Shown: positions 31,768 to 43,639, numbered from the stretch's first letter. The stretch: 64,000 nucleotides of DNA from Molanna angustata (GCA_963576475.1 OY754965.1:2515831-2579830), one strand, 5' to 3'. Program-made: numbers and translations. The notes: generated by a model from the sequence alone, not told the origin.

Positions 31768-31974
31768 TTACTTGGACAATTTCAACGATCCAATATTTTG
31801 GATAATTTTACAGATACATTGAGAAATAGCAAGCCTCTGTTCCTGTTCCATCATTGGGGTGTAAGTTCGTTGTCCTTTTAGGTCCAAGATGGCTGCTTGA
31901 AGCTTACTTTTAGTAGTTTCTCGAATACCCCTAATAATCCAACCAATTGTCGATACTTTGAAACAACTTATCAA
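31768..31974 (-). CDS. Unrecognised 68-codon open frame
   Basis: MISCFKVSTIGWIIRGIRET followed by TKSKLQAAILDLKGQRTYTP and a Q/I-rich end. It has a mixed, charged composition unlike the AT-driven frames, but no motif I know. It lies 53 bp upstream of the 133-codon frame on the same strand, so the two could be parts of one transcript. This is weak. Confidence 0.2.
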   Translation of the reverse strand: MISCFKVSTIGWIIRGIRETTKSKLQAAILDLKGQRTYTPMMEQEQRLAISQCICKIIQNIGSLKLSK

Positions 31975-32566
31975 TAAAATCTTGCGAAAATATGGTTTGA
32001 GGAATCACAGATTGATAAAGTTTTTTACAACTTTATATTGTTAAGTGACATCAGAAGACGGTCCTTTGAGAAGAACGTAGTTTGACTAATTAAGAGGATG
32101 CATGAATGTGAATTAGAAGAGATTTTTTAAATTTCAGTAACTCTTATTGGACTATTGAATTAATTTAGAATTGTGTGCCCGAAAGATTATAATATGGAGA
32201 AAGGTTCTTTTTGCATATTTCGAACAGAGAAAAGTATTTTAATACAATGCATATTTACTACTGTAAAATTATGACTTATAAATCCTCTTGAACAATGAGT
32301 TATTTACATAGAAACCCATTTAAAAATATTGCTGATAAAACCAAAGTAGCCACTTGAAACTTATAACCGTGTATGTATGTATGTCTGGGTTACAACACGT
32401 GTAGGTACGGGTGACTAGAGAAAAGATCCGTTAGTTCCATCAGGTGTTGCACAACCAACCAATGTTACGATAGGATGTATCTAATTACCGTCGTAATCAA
32501 ATGAAACATCCGCTGAGTCGTGTTTCATACCAACAATTTCATTCAACTTGACATACCATCTCTACT
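31975..32566. other. No recognised feature
   Basis: AT-rich, with a (TATG)2-3 stretch near 32,370 and no other feature. Confidence 0.4.
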
Positions 32567-32989
32567 ATGGATCAACCAAAGACAAAACTGTATTATATTA
32601 GAGGTAAGATCATAATCTGCATCAAATACGACATAGATATAAGTCTAAAGATCATAATCTGCATCAAATACGACATAGATATAAGTCTAAAGATCATAAT
32701 CTGCATCAAATACGACATAGATATAAGTCGAAAAGTCTGTAATAAATACGACATAGATATTAGGCGAAAGATCATAATTTGCATCAAATACGACAAAGAT
32801 ATAAGTCGAAAGATCACAATCTGTAAAAAATACGATATAGATATTAGACGAAAGGTCTGTAATAAAAACGACATAGATATTAGGCGAAAGATCATAATTT
32901 GCATCAAATATGACAAAGATATAAGACGAAAGATCATCTGCATCAAATACGACATAGATATTATACGAAAGGTATTAGATACCGCATAG
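32567..32989 (+). CDS. Minisatellite with an in-frame 12-14-residue repeat
   Basis: A 140-codon frame starts MDQPKTKLYYIRG, then nine repeats of KIIICIKYDIDISL-type 14-mers. Shorter forms, KVCNKYDIDIRR (12) and KIICIKYDIDIIR (13), are interspersed. The base unit is 42 bp (AGATCATAATCTGCATCAAA TACGACATAGATATAAGTC...), and all length variants differ by 3 or 6 bp, so the frame survives the whole array. The opposite strand is also open for 120 codons. AGAGGTAAGAT at about 32600 looks like a splice donor. No known domain; a real coding repeat, an intronic minisatellite and chance all remain possible. Confidence 0.35.
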   Translation: MDQPKTKLYYIRGKIIICIKYDIDISLKIIICIKYDIDISLKIIICIKYDIDISRKVCNKYDIDIRRKIIICIKYDKDISRKITICKKYDIDIRRKVCNKNDIDIRRKIIICIKYDKDIRRKIICIKYDIDIIRKVLDTA

Positions 32990-33059
32990 ATTTTGACCCT
33001 GAATCAGAGATAATGTGAAACTTACACCTTATCCAAAATAAATTAAAATCACTGAAAAA

Positions 33060-33310
33060 CAAACAGGATCTTTCTCTCTTCCATTTTCCTTTACTCGTCT
33101 CTGTCTTGCTCCCTCCGCAAGTCCGCATCCACGTTCTTCTAGCAAATTGTACAATGTCATCAGACCATCTTCAGAACCAACACTCCTCCTTTCTGTCCTT
33201 GGCTACCATTGTATTATTCTTTATTCTTGATGCCCATCTGGCGTCACCCTGTCTGGCCATGTGTCCAGCCTATTGTCACATTAATTTTATCACATTTCCA
33301 TGATTATGTC
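33060..33310 (-). mobile_element. RTE-type LINE C-terminal fragment
   Basis: On the minus strand the frames include AGHMARQGDARWASRIKN, then MVAKDRKEECWF and RWSDDIVQFARRTWMR. WAGH.AR..D.RW and RWSDDI...A...W are signatures of RTE-type reverse-transcriptase C-termini. A stop lies between the two halves, so it is decayed. The plus frame at 33106-33303 is its antisense. Confidence 0.75.
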
Positions 33311-33959
33311 TGCAACTCCAGTTCAGAGTCTAACATTTTCAATTCTTAATTTATCTCGAAAGCTCAAGCCAAGCATTTACCTTTCCGTGGATCGCTTTGA
33401 ACAAATTGAAATCAAAAGTCCATAAATAATTCTTTGAAAAAAAAAACACACCTATGCAAAAATAACGTCATTTGAGTTGTTTTAGTAATTCACATACCTG
33501 TATTGTTTTTGGCTTTGGGAATCCATGATAAACTCGCAGATATATTTTTATTATCAGAGTATAAAAAGATAAGGTTTTAAGTGGAGCAATAATGCACTTT
33601 ACAATAAAACAATACACCATATAATAATATACAATGATTCATCACTAATCAACAAATATAAATGACATGTAAGCGGATATACCTAATAGAAGATAACGGT
33701 AAAAATAATATATGTTTATTACTAAATAAAATATAACACAACGTGACTGCCTTATTTATTGCCCATAGACAATTTCTTCGATTTGTCATACATAATATGT
33801 AATAGCAGGTTACATTGTCATAGCAAAAACAAGAAAACAATAAACCTGTTTCTCATCATACGAAATTGTAGAATTTTAGAAAACAAATTGCAATCAACGA
33901 TAACGTATATTTTTATAGTTACATATTCGCAAACATTGTAATTTTTTCCGTCGGGAGTT
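33311..33959. other. No recognised feature
   Basis: AT-rich spacer with only short AT-driven frames. Confidence 0.4.
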
Positions 33960-34100
33960 AATTTTTTATTTTATTATTTCAACAGAATATTGTATTGTAT
34001 TTAATATACATGAAAAATAATAACTAAAGATCCCACTAACCATACTAGGTTATCAGTGGGTTTCTAAATAAACAAATTAATCAACTAACAATGTAAAAAG
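33960..34100 (-). mobile_element. LINE 3' UTR with conserved hairpin
   Basis: AAAGATCCCACTAACCATAC then AGGTTATCAGTGGGTTTCTA (34027-34066) matches 10210-10250 of the LINE at 10150-10871, including the inverted repeat CCCACTAACC / GGTTATCAGTGGG. The coding part is missing. Its retention in two copies suggests a structural role in the LINE RNA. Confidence 0.65.
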
Positions 34101-36044
34101 TTAACAATGTAAAAATGTAAAACAATGTAAAAATAGAGATATAAATTAAACCATAGCATATACATAAAATATCTATATAAATATGGAGCACTGTAAAATA
34201 ATATAGCCTACATGGCCTACGACCTGCCATCGGCTGGTTTACGTGATCACTTTATTCTTGCGCAAAGTTCACCAATTATGCCTTCTCACTGTGTTCCCTA
34301 TCAATCAAATTCACAATTTAAATATGATTATTCTATTATATTGTAATTCATGCAAATTTTTTCGCTTGAGAATAAACTGAAATATCATCGCCATCTGTGA
34401 AGGGATGAAGAAACTTTTTTATAACGCCATCTATTGAGAAATTGGTTTTTAAACAATGAAAGTAAGAGTCCTTATACATGAGGTGACAATGCAATTTTAA
34501 ATATATACACATAAAAAGAGATATTGATTGAAAGAAAATAGTGACCTATTTCAACATATTTCACTGATTCGTTTTTATTGTAAACATTAATTAAAATAAA
34601 GAGAGACGGGGTGAAGAGTCAGAGCGAGAATTGACGTTTGTTCTAAGATAATGTTTCCACTCAAGAAAGAGATTTTTTTCATACGCCCTCATAATTATAT
34701 CCTTTTATTACACATATCCTCACATCCTCCTCTTACACATGCAAACACACCCTCACCCTCACAAATACACTTGGCTGTTTTATGAGTTCAGTCTTTTATA
34801 CTTTTTATATTTTAATACATTTTTATAAGTTTATATCTTGAAGTTTATTGAGAATTAATTTTTAAATGAATTTCCACTATGCTAACACAAAATCTTTATA
34901 ATATACATATATTTGGTCTTCATAACGAAAAACCAAATAATTATTTGTACCTGTGTACAAATAATTCTAATTGCTCTATTTTTATCGTAATTACCCTATT
35001 ATATAAAATGATTAAGTAAAACTTACCTTATATATAAATTAATATATAATATGAAGTTATTGCAGAAGAAACTCGTGGGAAGGGAATTCGCTGCGTGAGT
35101 AATAAATATAATATATGGTTGTGTGACTTACCTGAAACAAGAAACAATCAAACAGTTAAAGTTTATTCACATCGTTAATATTATAAAATATAACCATAAT
35201 GTTATACATTTTAATTTTTATTAAAATATTACCTCAATATTTTACTAAACATTAATACTAGCGTGTGTGTTAATAAACATTTGAGTACTTAAAAGTACTT
35301 GTTTAAGTTAAAAAAGGACTTGTTTAAATTTAGACTATTTGTAGCAACGGTCGCGGAAAACTTGAAGAAGTCGCGGACAACAATATTCAATGTATAAAAT
35401 CTCGCAATCATTGTTTTTTTTAAAATTCGTTTATTTACTAAACAGCCATCAAAAAACAAATAAAATGAAACAATTTATTAGTTTTTTTTAATTAAATAAA
35501 AATATAAATTTTACAAACATGACAAGATGTACAAAAGCTGCGTTCAACACTGCTGAGTGTAGGAAATTCACAAATAAGTAAATCATAAATGATTAAATAA
35601 TATTTCATAAATCATTAAATAATGATTCATAAATGACTAAATAATAATTAATAAATCATTAAAAAATAATCCATAAATGATTCAAATTAACCAATAATAT
35701 CATTAATAATGTGTTCTTGAATTATTTTTATTGTTTTTTTTTTAAATCATGGCTTTTTGAGTGACAATGTTAAAAATGTGACTTAGAATGTGAAAAAAGG
35801 TAAAAATTGATCGACCAGCGTCAAGTTCCTACTACTCTGAAATGCTCAAAAAATAATTATTTATCAATTAATTTGTCTTGTGACCATCACATAAAATATA
35901 TGAAAACTATTCACAATACAGAAAAAAAAAATTAAATGCAATATGTGTAATGGCGAAAACAAAAAGCCTACTACGTCACTAATTCAACGCGACCAAAGTA
36001 TTTTTTTTATATTTATTACGTTATATGATATTGAATTTTATTTT
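34101..36044. other. AT-rich stretch; minor hairpin and tandem repeat
   Basis: AATTATTTGTAC-CTGT-GTACAAATAATT (34937-34964) is a perfect 12-bp-stem hairpin. At 35575-35695 a degenerate unit of about 29 bp (CATAAATGATTAAATAATAT) repeats four to five times. No gene seen. Confidence 0.5.
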
Positions 36045-36175
36045 CAATCATTCATACCATCAAGGCATATCCCACAATGTGGGGTAACCAGCGAGAGGTG
36101 TGCGGGTGTGCATTACCCTATAAAAGGAAGCACAACACATGCGTGTTAACTCACACATCAGTCTCGTCTCACCTA
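36045..36175 (-). mobile_element. RTE-like 3' end, family 2
   Basis: ATTCATACCATCAAGGCATA TCCCACAATGTGGGGTAACC then GCGAGAGGTGTGCGGGTGTG matches the reverse complement of 42098-42240. The layout (short ATTC/ATTG microsatellite, CCATCA.GGCAT, GGGGTAACCAGCG) parallels the (TACA)n CCATCACGCCATG...GGGGTAGGCAG end of the 13158 family, so it is probably a sister lineage. No coding frame left. Confidence 0.55.
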
Positions 36176-37611
36176 GAAAGGGTGGTGATCATCAAAGGTG
36201 TTTATTATTTAATTAGTTGCAATATTGATAAATGTGAAATTATATTTGTTGTAAAACATTCCTTTTGACTATTTTTGTTGTATAACATTTTAAAATCTTG
36301 AATATTTAATAGATATTTTTGTCAGGAAAATAGTGCACCCATCCTGATCATTTTGTAATAGATTGATCAATTCATGAAACTGTACTACTTACTAAGGAGA
36401 ACATAACAAATATCATCTCTAAAAGGCCAGAGATTACTATGCTAAAATGAAAAAACACATTCTAAAAAATACATCTCTAACATTCAATTTGATTTGATGC
36501 TTTCTTTAAGCTTTTCCTACCTACATACATTGTCCATCTCCAACGCTTCACTCGCAATAATAATATCATCGCTGCGCAGTAGTTACCTACAAATGTTAAA
36601 TTCAATATTATGTTCCATTTTTATTTGAATTTTTGAGTGTGATTTTACTTTTGTTTTTTAACAATAATTACTTATGTCAAAACTGTGAAAAATGGTGTTT
36701 GTTGTTATCAATTTGAACCTCGCATTATTATCAATCCGCATATAATTTCGCATCGCTCATCTGAGAAAAAACTTATAGTGCACGCGTCGCATTTTAGTTA
36801 AAACATTTTCATCCCGTAAATTATACCTATGTGCTTGTGTTGTACGTACTCTATATTTTTGTGTTTCGTCACCACATCATCAGGAGCTGAGAGGAATGTT
36901 CAAGAATCCTAAAGCCTTCCCCATTCGATCAGGTAGGAACTATGTTTCACTTTATCTGGTTTGAGTCATTTCGCATACTGTTATATTTGTATCTTCCATA
37001 TAAAGGTGAAACCACGCACCCCATTTAAAAACCCTCGCATCACAATATCAATTCAACAACAATCAATAAACTGTTTAAATACGCATCCGCCACACCACTT
37101 ATTCAATAAAATACTGAAAATAAGTACCTATATAAGGTTTTTTAGAAACAATGTTTAACATTTTTGGGAAATTTGATTACAAAATGCGTTGTTTGAGTTT
37201 ATATGCCATGCCCTCTTTAACATGAATATGTACCTACAATTACTAGACATAGCAATTCTTAAAACTGCAACCACAATAGATAACAACAAACAAAAAATGT
37301 CGAAGCGAAGCACAACAACTGGCATAAAAATATTTGTGTCAGTGTGTCAATATGCCTCAGGTGTGGGCAACATAACATCAAGTGACCGACTGCAGAAGTG
37401 GTCAACACCCCAAAGGTAGTAACGTAATTACCTACCAGCGGATATAGACAGGCAGTCGTGACTCGATCGTTAAGTTTAAATCTTCCACATTCAGTCACAA
37501 TATGATGGATGACCCCAACACGAGATGCAGATCAATCGTGCTCCATAAAAAAACATCATCATCATTTTTAATCAATTTTTAACCGTCATAATTTATTGAA
37601 TTTTTACCATT
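36176..37611. other. No recognised feature
   Basis: No match to other parts of the window. Short frames at 36961-37158 and 37189-37498 show no motif. Confidence 0.4.
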
Positions 37612-37760
37612 ATAGTGCCAACCTTGACGTATGCAAATAAGACTTGCACATGGCAAAAGTCGCATAAAAGCAGAATAAATTCAGTTGAAATGAGATCGCT
37701 AAGAATAATTTGTATTAGGATGATGTATAAGCTGATAATTGATGACACAAGGAAAGATTA
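37612..37760 (+). mobile_element. RTE-type reverse-transcriptase fragment
   Basis: The frame starting MPTLTYANKTCTWQKSHKSR and INSVEMRSLRIICIRMMY follows the consensus YG.E.WT....R.NAVEMR.LR..CG..MYDR immediately upstream of the WFGHV region. Several consensus residues are lost and the frame then diverges. Confidence 0.65.
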
Positions 37761-37773
37761 TAAGATAAATAAT

Positions 37774-37850
37774 TTGGAATGCCACAAGGATCGGTTCTGG
37801 GGCCCATAAATTCATTTTGATTATTAAAAAACTTGATAATAAAATTGACT
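37774..37850 (+). mobile_element. Jockey/CR1-type RT motif fragment
   Basis: GMPQGSVLGP is encoded at 37776-37805 in a different frame from the preceding RTE scrap. G.PQGS.LGP is reverse-transcriptase motif 4 of Jockey/CR1-like LINEs. A stop follows five codons later. The juxtaposition of two LINE types within 20 bp suggests successive insertions or a template-switch chimera. Confidence 0.65.
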
Positions 37851-38694
37851 ACAAAGGCTTTGTATATTCTTGTACATATACCGATAATCGCATTATTCAA
37901 AAATATTGCGATGGTGATCACAAATATTGCGTTCTCTTAAGGTCGAGACTTGTATTATATACTGAACACAGTAGAATTTCTATGGCTAACTTCACCATTA
38001 CAGCAGCTTTTATTAAAAAAAAATCCTATGCTCTTGTGCGATAAATAATACCACCATCAAACAATGGTTAATTCCTGGGTGTTCACTTGGACAATTAACC
38101 ATCGCTTAACTTTCAAATCGCTCGAATTTCAAAAATCTTAAACTCGTGTTTCTTCCGTCTCAGACAGCTGAAAAGAATCCGCTAAAGTGCTATATTAATT
38201 TGCTGGTTTTTACCCGAGGATCGGCATGATAGATTGCAAATGACGCAGCTGCGAGGCTGATCTTTGAAGCTGATGAATGATAGTTTTTAATAATACTGCC
38301 CCTTGACAAGCAATACTGGTTAAAGTAAAAACAAAAGTAGCATTTCACGAATGATTTGATAAAAATGTATCAAAGTACAATAATGACGAAGCAACGAGGA
38401 AATCTTTTGTTAAACAACTCATTGAACCCATAACATTGAAATTAAATATGCATTAAACCGAAGGCCAATTAAACACCTGCACATACACACATAGATACTA
38501 CACGCCCTACATAAAAGGCCCTTGTTCAAGAATCCCGCGATAGTAAAAAAATAACATGCAATTTAGTACGAAACTAGTCTACCTAACAAAACTGAACCGG
38601 TTATAACGAAAAATAAATAGGAAATGATCTGCGTTTGAAGAATCCGGTTTGCGATGGATCATTGCTCGCTTTATATTACCAATTATAATCAGTC
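37851..38694. other. No gene recognised; small inverted repeat
   Basis: ATGGTTAATT / AATTAACCAT at about 38064-38102 is a perfect 10-bp inverted repeat. The 75-codon frame at 37817-38044 has no motif I can name. Confidence 0.4.
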
Positions 38695-38858
38695 AAAAAA
38701 GAACCAAACCTTAGTGACTACCCGTATCATGGATTTAATTATTATATGGCGTTCTATGACATCTAAAGATATTATAGAACTCATATAATAATTATATCCA
38801 TGATATGGGTAATCGTGAGAGTTTTGATTTCGCCGGTTGGACCAGACTTGCCCCCCAG
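38695..38858. mobile_element. Foldback MITE, CAGGGGGGCAAG family, copy 3
   Basis: The right half is well kept (ATATCCATGATATGGGTAAT, GATTTCGCCGGTTGGACCAG, ACTTGCCCCCCAG). The left arm has lost its outermost GGGGGGCAAGTC part and starts within the GAACCAAACCTTAGTG region. The centre GACATCTAAAGATATTATAG is identical to copy 2. Confidence 0.75.
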
Positions 38859-41374
38859 AGTTAAACGATAAATAAGTACATGTATTTGAACTTGGAATGT
38901 AATGATTATAAAAACTAGAGCATTGAATGAATTTAAGTGTACCTACAATCTAACGATCCTTTACGAAAATGAAAACCATTAGACCTACAAAATGCAAACT
39001 AGCAAAGTTTGCAAATAGCTTTGTGGGACAGAGCGTAAAATTATATAAAAAAACTGTCACCACAAACAATGTGCTACCCGAAAAAAGTTAGCTTTGTCTT
39101 TTCCACATGTATAGTTCAAGTGATGGTTAAGGAATCTTCTCATTGATACAACAGAAACACTAAATCTGTATTTATCAAATAATTCTGGAACAATATTTTC
39201 TCGATACAGTCTGTTTATGATTGAATTTCCTTTCTTTGCAGGATACTTTATACCACTGTACCAAATTTACTTCAGGTTTCACGTTCCTTCACTGCAATAA
39301 ACCCGTATTTGTGCACTCTCTTCGACAAAACTAAATTTCTAATACAAGACGCAGATAACTATGTCGAATTTGTCTTGATTATAGATAACCTAAAATACAA
39401 CACTGAAATTAGATTTGTGAAGAAGCAATACAAAATAATACTATGTACATATTGTCTGACCTGGACTTGTGATATTCCAGAGCTTTACTGATAACACTTA
39501 CATAATTTCTGATAACGACTAACTATCGTACACAGATATTTCAAATACTCCTCTACCAGTAGAAATACGTCGTCGAAAAATGATAATTTCACACGAAACT
39601 AGTTAGTACTGCCACTTGTGAAATATTTGTTATGAGTCATATAAAAATTTAAGGTAAAAATAGATATCGAAAAAATAACATACAAATGACTTCGTAGTGA
39701 TCTAGTTATTGCGTATGACAGAGACCATTGACATTTCATTGCTTAAAAAGTCATATTTATCATATACGAAAAAAAAAGCTGCTGAGAAAAAGTGTTCTTG
39801 TATTGAACACTGTACACATCTTGAGGTAATCTTTTCCTTTATAGGACACTGGAAGTCGCCTTGTTGACTCAATACACCTCTTCAAGGATCTTTTTTATTC
39901 TGTGATCCAAACGACCTGAGTTTGAGTAAAAAAACCTCAGAGGTCTTTCTGGGATGGTGCGATTTCTTTTGTTTTTTGCCAATTAGATATGATTTTACTT
40001 TTTCCATTACTTTATCCACAGATTACTTACTTGGTATCTGGTTATTTGGTACTGGTGTATATTCATATACAAGTCTGGGAGTTCATGACCACAGTTAGAA
40101 TTGGTTCGCATTATGAAATGAAACGCGATGTGATATTCATGTGATCACTATAAGTCGATATCGTTCGGTCGATGAGACACAATTTACGGAAATGGGTTTA
40201 ATCTCTATATTAGTATTGATATCAACAAGTGAGGAAAACAATCGAATAATAACGAGCTAAAAATCATTGAAATAAAATAAACAAGGAAAATCATTATTTG
40301 TGGTCTAGACCTAACGTCAGACGGGTCGCCATTAATTCTAGGAATAACCAGTGAGGATAGTTGTTCAGTCAGTTATCAAAGCAAAATGCATTAGAAGAAT
40401 TGGCAGGAAATGAGATAATGACAGTTGAGCAGGTCCTAAACCAGTATATCGCACCAATGCTCATTGTCATAATATGCTGATATCTATGTAACTATAGTAT
40501 GTTACAAGCAATACGCATGTCTCGTGTCAACAGCTTTTAAAGCGACGGTATAGGCTTCAAGGTACTTTTTAGATGCTTATTACGCCGTACTCTTAAAAGT
40601 TACATCTTCAACAAAAATATATATTATTCTTTATTATTATTTGTTGATACATTGTACCTTTTTTCGTAATATATTTTTAAATAATACCTGTTTTCTCCAA
40701 TTTATTATCCATAACTCAAAACGTATGAGGCTTAGAAACATGAATGTTTTTTTTTAAATTATAGGTATTTTATAAATCCAAACACTAGTACCTACCAACG
40801 AAATATTTTTAAGTAAGTTTTTACTTAAACCATACTATTTTACGTAACGGTCGATTCAAATACACTAACTCGGGCACACACGATTGTAGTCTTTAAGGAC
40901 GTACATTCTCATACAATAGTTTCAAAGTTTGCATTTGTTCCGCCTAAATTGCCTTACCCTACGCCTTCAAGTTGTCTTCTAATTTTAACCCTGATTGCTG
41001 TAATCCGTTCTGAGGAAGAAGCCGTCACTATAAAACCGGCCAAATAAAATATATTAATAATTATACATGTCTATGTATATTTCGACATGTCTATATATAA
41101 AATTTCATTGTGAGTTTGTGTTGGCCGTTATTTTTAATTGAATCGAGTTTAGGCACATTCTTAAAATAATATTGATCATTATATGATAAAAGGTACACTT
41201 AATACTTGGAAGAAAGCCAACTGCCAACTTATAACATGAAACAAAGGTACAAAAATATTTCTCATAACATCTCTTCTCTGACACAATACATTCGGTTCTT
41301 ATACTTAAAATATGATTTCCGGTAAACAGGCTCTTAATGGACCACACAATAATCTTTACATAAGAAAGCAGACA
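38859..41374. other. 2.5 kb without recognised features
   Basis: No match to other repeats in the window. The 39309-39491 frame (60 codons) and the 41105-41347 minus frame (80 codons) carry no known motif. Could be unique intergenic or intronic DNA. Confidence 0.4.
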
Positions 41375-41690
41375 TCATCGCATTTGAAAGATGGACAGGG
41401 CGTGTACATACTGGATCTGTGAGACGGTTAATTGGGATGAATTTAGCAGTCTCCTACCCCCATTTCATTGGAAAAGTTTTATTTATTTAATTTGCTTCTC
41501 GGGCAGCTAACAGGTACTATGCAAAATATTAATTTAACATGCACCCAATAACAAGTTCCCACATTCTGGAGACTTAGGATATTGATCGTCTCACAGATCT
41601 AGTCTGAGAACACAATTAAAAATTGTGTTTCCACCGGAAATCGAACCCGGGACCTTTGGATCAGCAGCCACAAAGGCCGACAGAGAGCTT
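41375..41690 (-). mobile_element. tRNA-derived SINE, family C
   Basis: The minus strand reads AAAGGTCCCGGGTTCGATTT CCGGTGGAAACACAATTTTT (B box GGTTCGATTTC), then GATCTGTGAGACGATCAATA, TCTCCAGAATGTGGGAACTT and a long body. GGATCTGTGAGACGGTTAAT recurs inverted at the other end (41408-41427 versus 41583-41602), so the body can fold on itself. It shares its head-body junction with 18155-18260. Confidence 0.65.
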
Positions 41691-41741
41691 TAAGCTCTGT
41701 TCATCCCCGGAGCGGATGTTCTTCTACTATCAGGCATATTT

Positions 41742-41800
41742 CTGTTAGACGATTAATATCATTATCTCCAGAATGTGGCAACTTGTCAATGAGTGCGTGA
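41742..41800 (+). mobile_element. SINE family C body fragment, inverted
   Basis: GTTAGACGATTAATATCATT ATCTCCAGAATGTGGCAACT TGTCAATG matches the minus-strand body of the adjacent SINE (GAGACGATCAATATCCTAAG, TCTCCAGAATGTGGGAACTT). Two copies in opposite orientation lie about 50 bp apart. Confidence 0.55.
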
Positions 41801-42006
41801 TGAATTATTTAAACGTTCAAAATATTAAGTTTATAATATGTACACTAAAAAACTACAATGTTTTAAATCAGGGTTCATTTGGTAATTATGCGGATATAAA
41901 TCAATTGATATTTTACTGTCTTCTGAACTATAAATTTTATAGCTGTGAGGCACCGGCTTAGAATAGTGCTTCCATTCTTTTGAATCATTGTTTTCGAGTG
42001 TCCCGT

Positions 42007-42097
42007 TAGAGCCGGGTAATCGAAAATACAACAGGCAACAATAACATCTCACATAGTTCAGCAATGAGGTTCACCACCCATTCTGAATATAGTGCCT
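42007..42097. repeat. Dispersed repeat shared with 3066-3170
   Basis: GAGCCGGGTAATCGAAAATA CAACAGGCAACAATAACATC and GTTCAGCA...ACCACCCATTCTGA are collinear with 3066-3170. Here it abuts the RTE-like end at 42098. Confidence 0.55.
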
Positions 42098-42240
42098 TTT
42101 TTGGTGAAACGAGACTGGTGTGTGGGTATACATAGATGCGATGTTCTCCCTTTTATAAGGCAATGCACACCCGCACACCTTTCGCTGGTTACCCCACATT
42201 GTGGGATATGCCGTGATGGTATGAATGAATATGAATTGAA
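42098..42240 (+). mobile_element. RTE-like 3' end, family 2
   Basis: The reverse complement matches 36045-36175 over the length: GCACACCCGCACACCTTTCG, CTGGTTACCCCACATTGTGG, GATATGCCGTGATGGTATGA, then (ATGA)n. GCCGTGATGG before a tetranucleotide microsatellite is the same type of ending as GGCGTGATGG(TATG)n in the 13158 family. Confidence 0.6.
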
Positions 42241-42872
42241 CTATAAATTTAGCAAACTGGTGTTTACAAAAAAAAACTACAATCGAGATTATTTTCCCGA
42301 AATCTTATCGGAAGTTTTTTTTTAATAATAAAAATTGGCGGAATCCCTTGTTCTCTTACAGTTAAACTCATAAATACTCCATTTTGTATTATTTTTTTTT
42401 ATAATATAAATAAACATAAAATTATATTGAAGCTCATATTTTATTATTTCACCTTACAATTTTGACAGTTTAAACTACTACAGAATGATATTTGATATAA
42501 ATCCAATATGCACATATTCGTATTTTCTTTTCTGTTTATGTTTTAATTATTTATGTTGATTCTTTTGCATTCAATAACATGTAACCATAGACTAAATTGG
42601 AAAAAAGTACTGCCTCAGAACAGACTCGTCTAGTGAGACAGTAAATTTCCAAATAGGAACAATTATACATATTGTATGTATTTAATAAGTCTTTTTTTAA
42701 TAAAGTTATTTTTTTGTTATTGTAATATACCTGTATGTAAATAATATTGGAAAATGAATAATTTCATTTCAATTAATGTCTTCCTGGGAATCGACCGGGA
42801 ACTTTGGCTCAGGCGTTAGATATCTAACTAAATAATGGCGTAAAATAAGGCGTTAGATACCTAACTAAAAGA
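42241..42872. other. Possible LINE 3' UTR and SINE scrap
   Basis: At 42530-42725 the plus strand has CTGCCTCAGAACAGACTCGT and TAGTGAGACAG, then AATAAAGTTATTTTTTTG, like a LINE 3' end, without coding support. At about 42775-42815 GGGAATCGACCGGGAACTTT GG looks like an antisense SINE B box. GGCGTTAGATA(T/C)CTAACTAAA is repeated 42 bp apart directly before the next SINE. Confidence 0.3.
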
Positions 42873-43062
42873 TGGGTCGATGGCAGAGCGTCTAGCGCGC
42901 TGGGTTAGTAATCCAGTGGTCGCGAGTTCGAATCCTGCTTCGACCGATTTCGTTCACCTATAGCACAAGCATTTATTTGCTTATTTTAGGGAACGTAGGA
43001 AGATGTATATGTACTTGTTTAACAAGGACATATTCATTTTTTATAAAAAAAAAAAAAAAATA
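42873..43062 (+). mobile_element. tRNA-derived SINE, family A, complete copy with poly(A)
   Basis: The best-preserved member: GGGTCGATGGCAGAGCGTCT (A box), anticodon-like arm CTGGG-TTAGTAA-TCCAG, B box GCGAGTTCGAATCC, then ACCGATTTCGTTCACCTATA GCACAAGCATTTATTTGC, AGGGAACGTAGGAAGATGTA TATGTACTTGTTTAACAAGG ACA and a terminal run of 16 A. The cloverleaf has six acceptor pairs but a mismatched T stem, so it is a SINE rather than a tRNA gene. The internal pol III promoter boxes look intact. Confidence 0.85.
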
Positions 43063-43639
43063 ACCCTCGAAAGCTGAACGAATTACAAGACACGTTGGAT
43101 TTTAATACGTAACGGGCGGATGCAGCTTAAACATTGCCATAAAACAGGACAAAATTAAACCTATATAATAAAAGTGAACATGATGTTTCAGCAAAAACTA
43201 TTTTTTTTTTACTGGCAAGAAAATACCATATGAACGTAGCAATACAAAACAAGGATACGGTAACATCATTGCGCCTAATGGTATTTTCATTTTATATAGG
43301 CTAGGAGAGATTCGGAATTGCCGTAATAAAAATAAAATATTAAGTAAACCCAACGGAGAAATGACGCTTTTGATAAAATATAAAAATTCCTACTAAAGCT
43401 GTTTGCTAGCTAACATTGACGTCTAACTCTTTATAGGCAGCGAGATTATGTATATCACGAGTGAGATATCAGAAATCACACCAATGTTTCTATGAAGATA
43501 AAAAAAATAAGCCATTTACAGTCAGACGAGGTGTGTACATTAAACACACAGCTAGAGATGGGCATTAATTTTTTTAAAGCATTTACACATTATGTAAAAT
43601 GTTTTTGGATGTATTGGAGTGAAAAATTTGTATGATTTA
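43063..43639. other. No recognised feature
   Basis: AT-rich spacer. Confidence 0.4.

Noticed and set aside
42873..42947. tRNA gene with anticodon AGT
   Set aside because: The promoter boxes and anticodon arm look good, but the T stem is mismatched and the sequence continues into a SINE body with a poly(A) tail shared with other copies.
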